From the NCBI GenBank assembly GCA_002309585.1, contig DBXN01000061.1, forward strand, positions 765 through 11,081: a stretch of 10,317 nucleotides of DNA. Direction: 5' to 3'. The stretch comes from Verrucomicrobia bacterium UBA1211. GTDB taxonomy: Bacteria; Verrucomicrobiota; Kiritimatiellia; RFP12; UBA1067. Shown here one piece after another: positions 8,333 through 10,317 of the stretch (its first letter is position 1; every line of letters begins with the position of its first letter). Below the pieces are notes generated by a model. That model made no database searches and was not told the origin of the DNA. It saw nothing but the letters and a program-made list of their open reading frames with translations. The position numbers were made by a program, and so were the translations under genes.

Positions 8333-8337
8333 CTGAT

Positions 8338-8344
8338 CTCACCT
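8338..8344 (-). promoter_or_regulatory. Ribosome binding site of glnN
   Basis: On the - strand AGGTGAG lies 5 bases before the ATG at 8332. It is the clearest Shine-Dalgarno on this strand in the window and fixes the glnN start. Confidence 0.65.
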
Positions 8345-8359
8345 ACTCTACTGCAAAGA

Positions 8360-8379
8360 CTCAATCTCTCAACCCTCAA
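8360..8379. repeat. Short CTCAA/TTGAG heptamer-like run upstream of glnN
   Basis: CTCAA occurs at 8360, 8368 and 8375 (spacing 8 and 7), which reads TTGAG on the glnN strand. It fills most of the 56-base gap between the protease-like gene and glnN and resembles the run at 5986-6008, in the opposite orientation relative to the gene it precedes. Confidence 0.45.
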
Positions 8380-8388
8380 CGCGTGTAT

Positions 8389-9696
8389 CTACCGGTCAGG
8401 CAAGGCGTTTTTCCACTCCTCGCCCAACTCCTGAACGGTCTTGCCGGTCGCCTGTTTCCAGATCTCCTCGTCATACTGGCCCATCCGCGCGGCGGCATTG
8501 AGTTTCTTCACCAAATCCTTATCGTATGTCCTCTGGCACCAATCGAGGAAATTGGCGGTCACCCGGTAGCTGTTGTTATAACGGACATTGCCATGCCGCT
8601 TGGTGATCCGGGCACCGCGGGTCTGGGGCTCATAGAGGAACCAACGCGTGTAATCGGCGATCCCCTCCACCAACCAACCCGGCGCGCGTTTCGGACCCCG
8701 GCCGTAAGACTGAACCACATGGGTCATCTCATGCACGACCGATCCCACCGCCTCCCGGCGCAATTCGGAAACGATCCAGGGATGGTTGAGGCAAATCTCA
8801 TTCCCGGCCGCATAGGCCGGCGTACCGCCCATATCGTCCTTCAGGCGGATGCGGATATCCCGGAGCGGGCGGAACCCCTCGGACGGCAACAGACTAACCA
8901 GCTTCGGATACCACTCAATCACCACCGGCGCGAGTTTCTGCTTCGACCACGCCTCCAGTTCGGGGGCGGCGGTATAGTCGATCACGAACCGGTAGGTGTT
9001 ATTCTCCGCCGAGAAACGGTACAGTTTCCGAGTCTCATCAGATCTGACAAAGGCCAATTGGGTATCCTTCGCCGAAACCACATCGATCTCACTGTAGAAG
9101 GTGTGGTTGAAAAGACCATTTCCTGTCGGACTGATTTTGAAAAGCAGATAACGGTAACGGCCCAGCGGCTTGCCGTCCCCGTCGACCGAGACCGCATAGA
9201 ACCCGCCCCTGTTCTGCTCCTGTTTACGGGTGTCCACCTGGGCGATCGTCTTCCACCCGGCCAATGCACCATCCTTCTCGGCCAGAGACCGGTCCGGCGT
9301 CTCCTGATCACTGCCGTAAACCGTATAAACCTGCTGCGCCCGCTCTGCGGGATGCCAGGAGAATGTCGCGATCCGCGTGACATCCGTCATCTCTTTGAGA
9401 TCCAGGAGCAAGTACCCCTCGCCGCGCAAGAAGAAATTCCGTCTGGGATCGTCCTCTTTACTAGGCATCTTGCCATCGTTCAAGACGGCGAAATCCCCAC
9501 CGTTTTCATCACGGGATCCTTTAATCAGGGAAAACACGCCCCGCGATGCCGCGTCATTTTTGGCGGGCGCGGGCAATCCCCGCAACTGTTCAAGGTTTCC
9601 ATCCCGATTTCGGGCCACACGGATACGCACATCTTCTGCCCGCCCCATTCCGGCCGCGAGCAAGATACCGGCACATAAGAATTGAATAATTTTCAT
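8389..9696 (-). CDS. Secreted basic secretory protein-like metalloprotease with N-terminal discoidin-like domain
   Basis: This is a 435-residue protein from the ATG at 9696. Residues 1-20 form a signal peptide (MKIIQFLCAGILLAAGMGRA, cleavage before EDV). The Cys at 8 is not in a proper lipobox. Residues of about 25-208 look like a discoidin/F5-8C-type beta-sandwich (GYLLLDLKEMTDVTRIATF, VYTVYGSD, GWKTIAQVD, RYRYLLFKI). Residues 235-432 match the basic secretory protein family (plant PR-17-like; Pfam BSP): the HEMTH zinc motif at 322-326 is followed by GWLVEGIADYTRW (340-352), whose Glu or Asp would supply another ligand. A zinc-dependent peptidase activity is predicted from the HExxH motif but is poorly proven for the family. 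The frame also opens further upstream to 9801, but that extension overlaps a terminator and would bury the signal peptide. It lies between clpB and glnN on the same strand. Confidence 0.9.
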   Translation of the reverse strand: MKIIQFLCAGILLAAGMGRAEDVRIRVARNRDGNLEQLRGLPAPAKNDAASRGVFSLIKGSRDENGGDFAVLNDGKMPSKEDDPRRNFFLRGEGYLLLDLKEMTDVTRIATFSWHPAERAQQVYTVYGSDQETPDRSLAEKDGALAGWKTIAQVDTRKQEQNRGGFYAVSVDGDGKPLGRYRYLLFKISPTGNGLFNHTFYSEIDVVSAKDTQLAFVRSDETRKLYRFSAENNTYRFVIDYTAAPELEAWSKQKLAPVVIEWYPKLVSLLPSEGFRPLRDIRIRLKDDMGGTPAYAAGNEICLNHPWIVSELRREAVGSVVHEMTHVVQSYGRGPKRAPGWLVEGIADYTRWFLYEPQTRGARITKRHGNVRYNNSYRVTANFLDWCQRTYDKDLVKKLNAAARMGQYDEEIWKQATGKTVQELGEEWKNALPDR

Positions 9697-9703
9697 GGCT
9701 TTA

Positions 9704-9732
9704 ACTGTACCACAAACCGTGCCGGTTTGCCA
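9704..9732 (-). promoter_or_regulatory. Possible weak promoter with an embedded palindrome before the secreted protease-like gene
   Basis: On the - strand a TACAGT -10-like hexamer (9704-9709) lies 17 bases from TGGCAA (9727-9732), a poor -35. Between and overlapping them is a perfect palindrome, CAAACCG-TGC-CGGTTTG (9713-9729), which could be an operator. Transcription from here would start at about the ATG at 9696, giving a nearly leaderless message; this fits the lack of a Shine-Dalgarno. All of this is inferred from short matches. Confidence 0.25.
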
Positions 9733-9749
9733 CAGGAAAGAATCGCAAA

Positions 9750-9780
9750 CGGGGGCGCGCAGTTCACCTGCCCGCCCCCG
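9750..9780 (-). terminator. Intrinsic terminator downstream of clpB
   Basis: An 8-bp GC stem (9750-9757 with 9773-9780), one C-C mismatch and a 4-bp inner stem (9759-9762 with 9768-9771) close a 5-nt loop. On the - strand the stem is followed by TTTGCGATTCTTT, a moderate T-rich tail. It lies 40 bases after the clpB stop and separates clpB from the secreted protease-like gene. Confidence 0.65.
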
Positions 9781-9793
9781 TCCCGCATCCGTA

Positions 9794-9809
9794 TCCGGCA
9801 TGAGCCGGA
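9794..9809. other. Small hairpin just after the clpB stop
   Basis: TCCGGC (9794-9799) and GCCGGA (9804-9809) form a perfect 6-bp stem with an ATGA loop, ten bases beyond the clpB stop codon. It has no T-run of its own and may aid the terminator that follows or protect the mRNA 3' end. Confidence 0.4.
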
Positions 9810-9819
9810 AACCGGACCC

Positions 9820-10317
9820 CTACCGCATCAACGCCGCGCCGATGCGGATGGTCGAACCGGACGGATAGTCACCCGCGATGATCTTCCGGGCGATCGGCGT
9901 CTCCAGTTCGCGCTGGATCGCGCGTTTGACCGGACGCGCGCCGTAGACGGGATCGAACCCGACTTTCGCCAACGCGTCCAATCCCGCGTCGTCAACCTCC
10001 AGCGTCAACTCCTGCTCCGCCAGCCGCTTGGCCAGATCGGCGACCTGCAACTTGACGATTTCCCGGATCTGTTCTTTGCCCAGCGGCTGGAAAAGAACCG
10101 TCTCGTCCAGCCGGTTCAGAAACTCCGGACGGAAGTGCCGTTTCAGAAGTTCCATCACGGCGGAACGGGTCTCCTCCGAGATCGTCTGTGAGGTCAACAG
10201 TTCCGAACCCAGGTTAGAGGTCATGATGATCACCGCGTTCCGGAAACTCACGGTGCGGCCGTGGGAATCGGTCAACCGGCCGTCGTCCAGCACCTGCAGA
10301 AGGATGTTGAAGACATC
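9820..10317 (-). CDS. clpB: ATP-dependent chaperone ClpB, C-terminal part (partial)
   Basis: The frame is open from the right edge (10317) to the TAG at 9820-9822, giving the last 165 residues. They belong to the second AAA+ module of a ClpB/Hsp100 protein: DVFNILLQVLDDGRLTDSHG just after the Walker B region, sensor-1 Asn in IIMTSNLGS, the arginine-finger region FRPEFLNRLDE, and sensor-2 GARPVKRAIQRELETPIA in the C-terminal D2 small domain. ClpB forms a cytoplasmic hexamer that works with DnaK/DnaJ/GrpE to pull proteins out of aggregates. The GTG at 10293 is internal and not a start. ClpC is an alternative, but the wording of this region and the short tail after sensor-2 favour ClpB. The N-terminal domain, first AAA+ module and middle coiled coil lie outside the window. 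Confidence 0.93.
   Translation of the reverse strand, partial: DVFNILLQVLDDGRLTDSHGRTVSFRNAVIIMTSNLGSELLTSQTISEETRSAVMELLKRHFRPEFLNRLDETVLFQPLGKEQIREIVKLQVADLAKRLAEQELTLEVDDAGLDALAKVGFDPVYGARPVKRAIQRELETPIARKIIAGDYPSGSTIRIGAALMR

Noticed and set aside
8345..8372. TTGAGA-16-TAGAGT as a glnN promoter
   Set aside because: Transcription from it would begin inside the glnN ribosome binding site, and the -35-like element is simply one unit of the TTGAG repeat run.
6101..9678. Three long consecutive + strand reading frames (6101-7237, 7244-8434, 8383-9678)
   Set aside because: They lie antisense to glnN and the secreted protease-like gene, whose family motifs are clear. Their proteins are rich in Arg, Gly and His without recognisable domains, as expected for GC-rich antisense shadows.
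9697..9801. Extended start of the secreted protease-like gene at 9801
   Set aside because: The extra 35 residues are encoded by the clpB terminator region and would place the signal peptide internally.

Overview
The window is GC-rich, densely coding bacterial DNA with five protein genes and no RNA genes, insertion sequences or CRISPR arrays that I can see. The gene set is a class III glutamine synthetase, a ClpB-type chaperone, a secreted basic-secretory-protein-like protease, a DUF4186 protein and a giant modular beta-sandwich protein. Together these suggest a PVC-group bacterium, most plausibly Kiritimatiellota/Verrucomicrobiota/Lentisphaerota. That assignment is an inference from gene families and composition, not from a marker gene.

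Layout. The left half (bases 2-5554) is read on the + strand. A very large gene enters from outside the window and is followed after 3 bases by a small lipoyl-domain gene, probably in the same operon. A strong bidirectional hairpin terminator (about 5574-5620) closes it. The right half (5623-10317) is read on the - strand. In transcription order it holds the 3' end of clpB (cut by the right edge), a terminator, a secreted protease-like gene, glnN (56-bp gap) and a DUF4186 gene. The - and + units converge on the shared terminator.

The giant protein appears to be built from about four LamG/concanavalin-like sandwiches, then three jelly-roll-like modules interleaved with Ig-like domains. This suggests an extracellular glycan-binding or structural protein. 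The lipoyl gene encodes only a lipoyl domain and a degenerate peripheral-subunit-binding domain, with no acyltransferase domain. That is unusual for an E2 component and an odd partner for an extracellular-type protein. On the - strand, glnN assimilates ammonium, clpB disaggregates proteins, and the protease-like protein is exported. No shared pathway is evident.

Intergenic space is small but structured: a three-way-junction-like palindrome between the convergent stop codons, a 52-nt imperfect hairpin downstream of glnN, short runs of a TTGAG-type heptamer in three places, and a clpB terminator followed by an operator-like palindrome. I do not see a clearly new defence or mobile system. The best leads are the catalytic-domain-less lipoyl protein, the module architecture of the giant protein, and the intergenic repeats.
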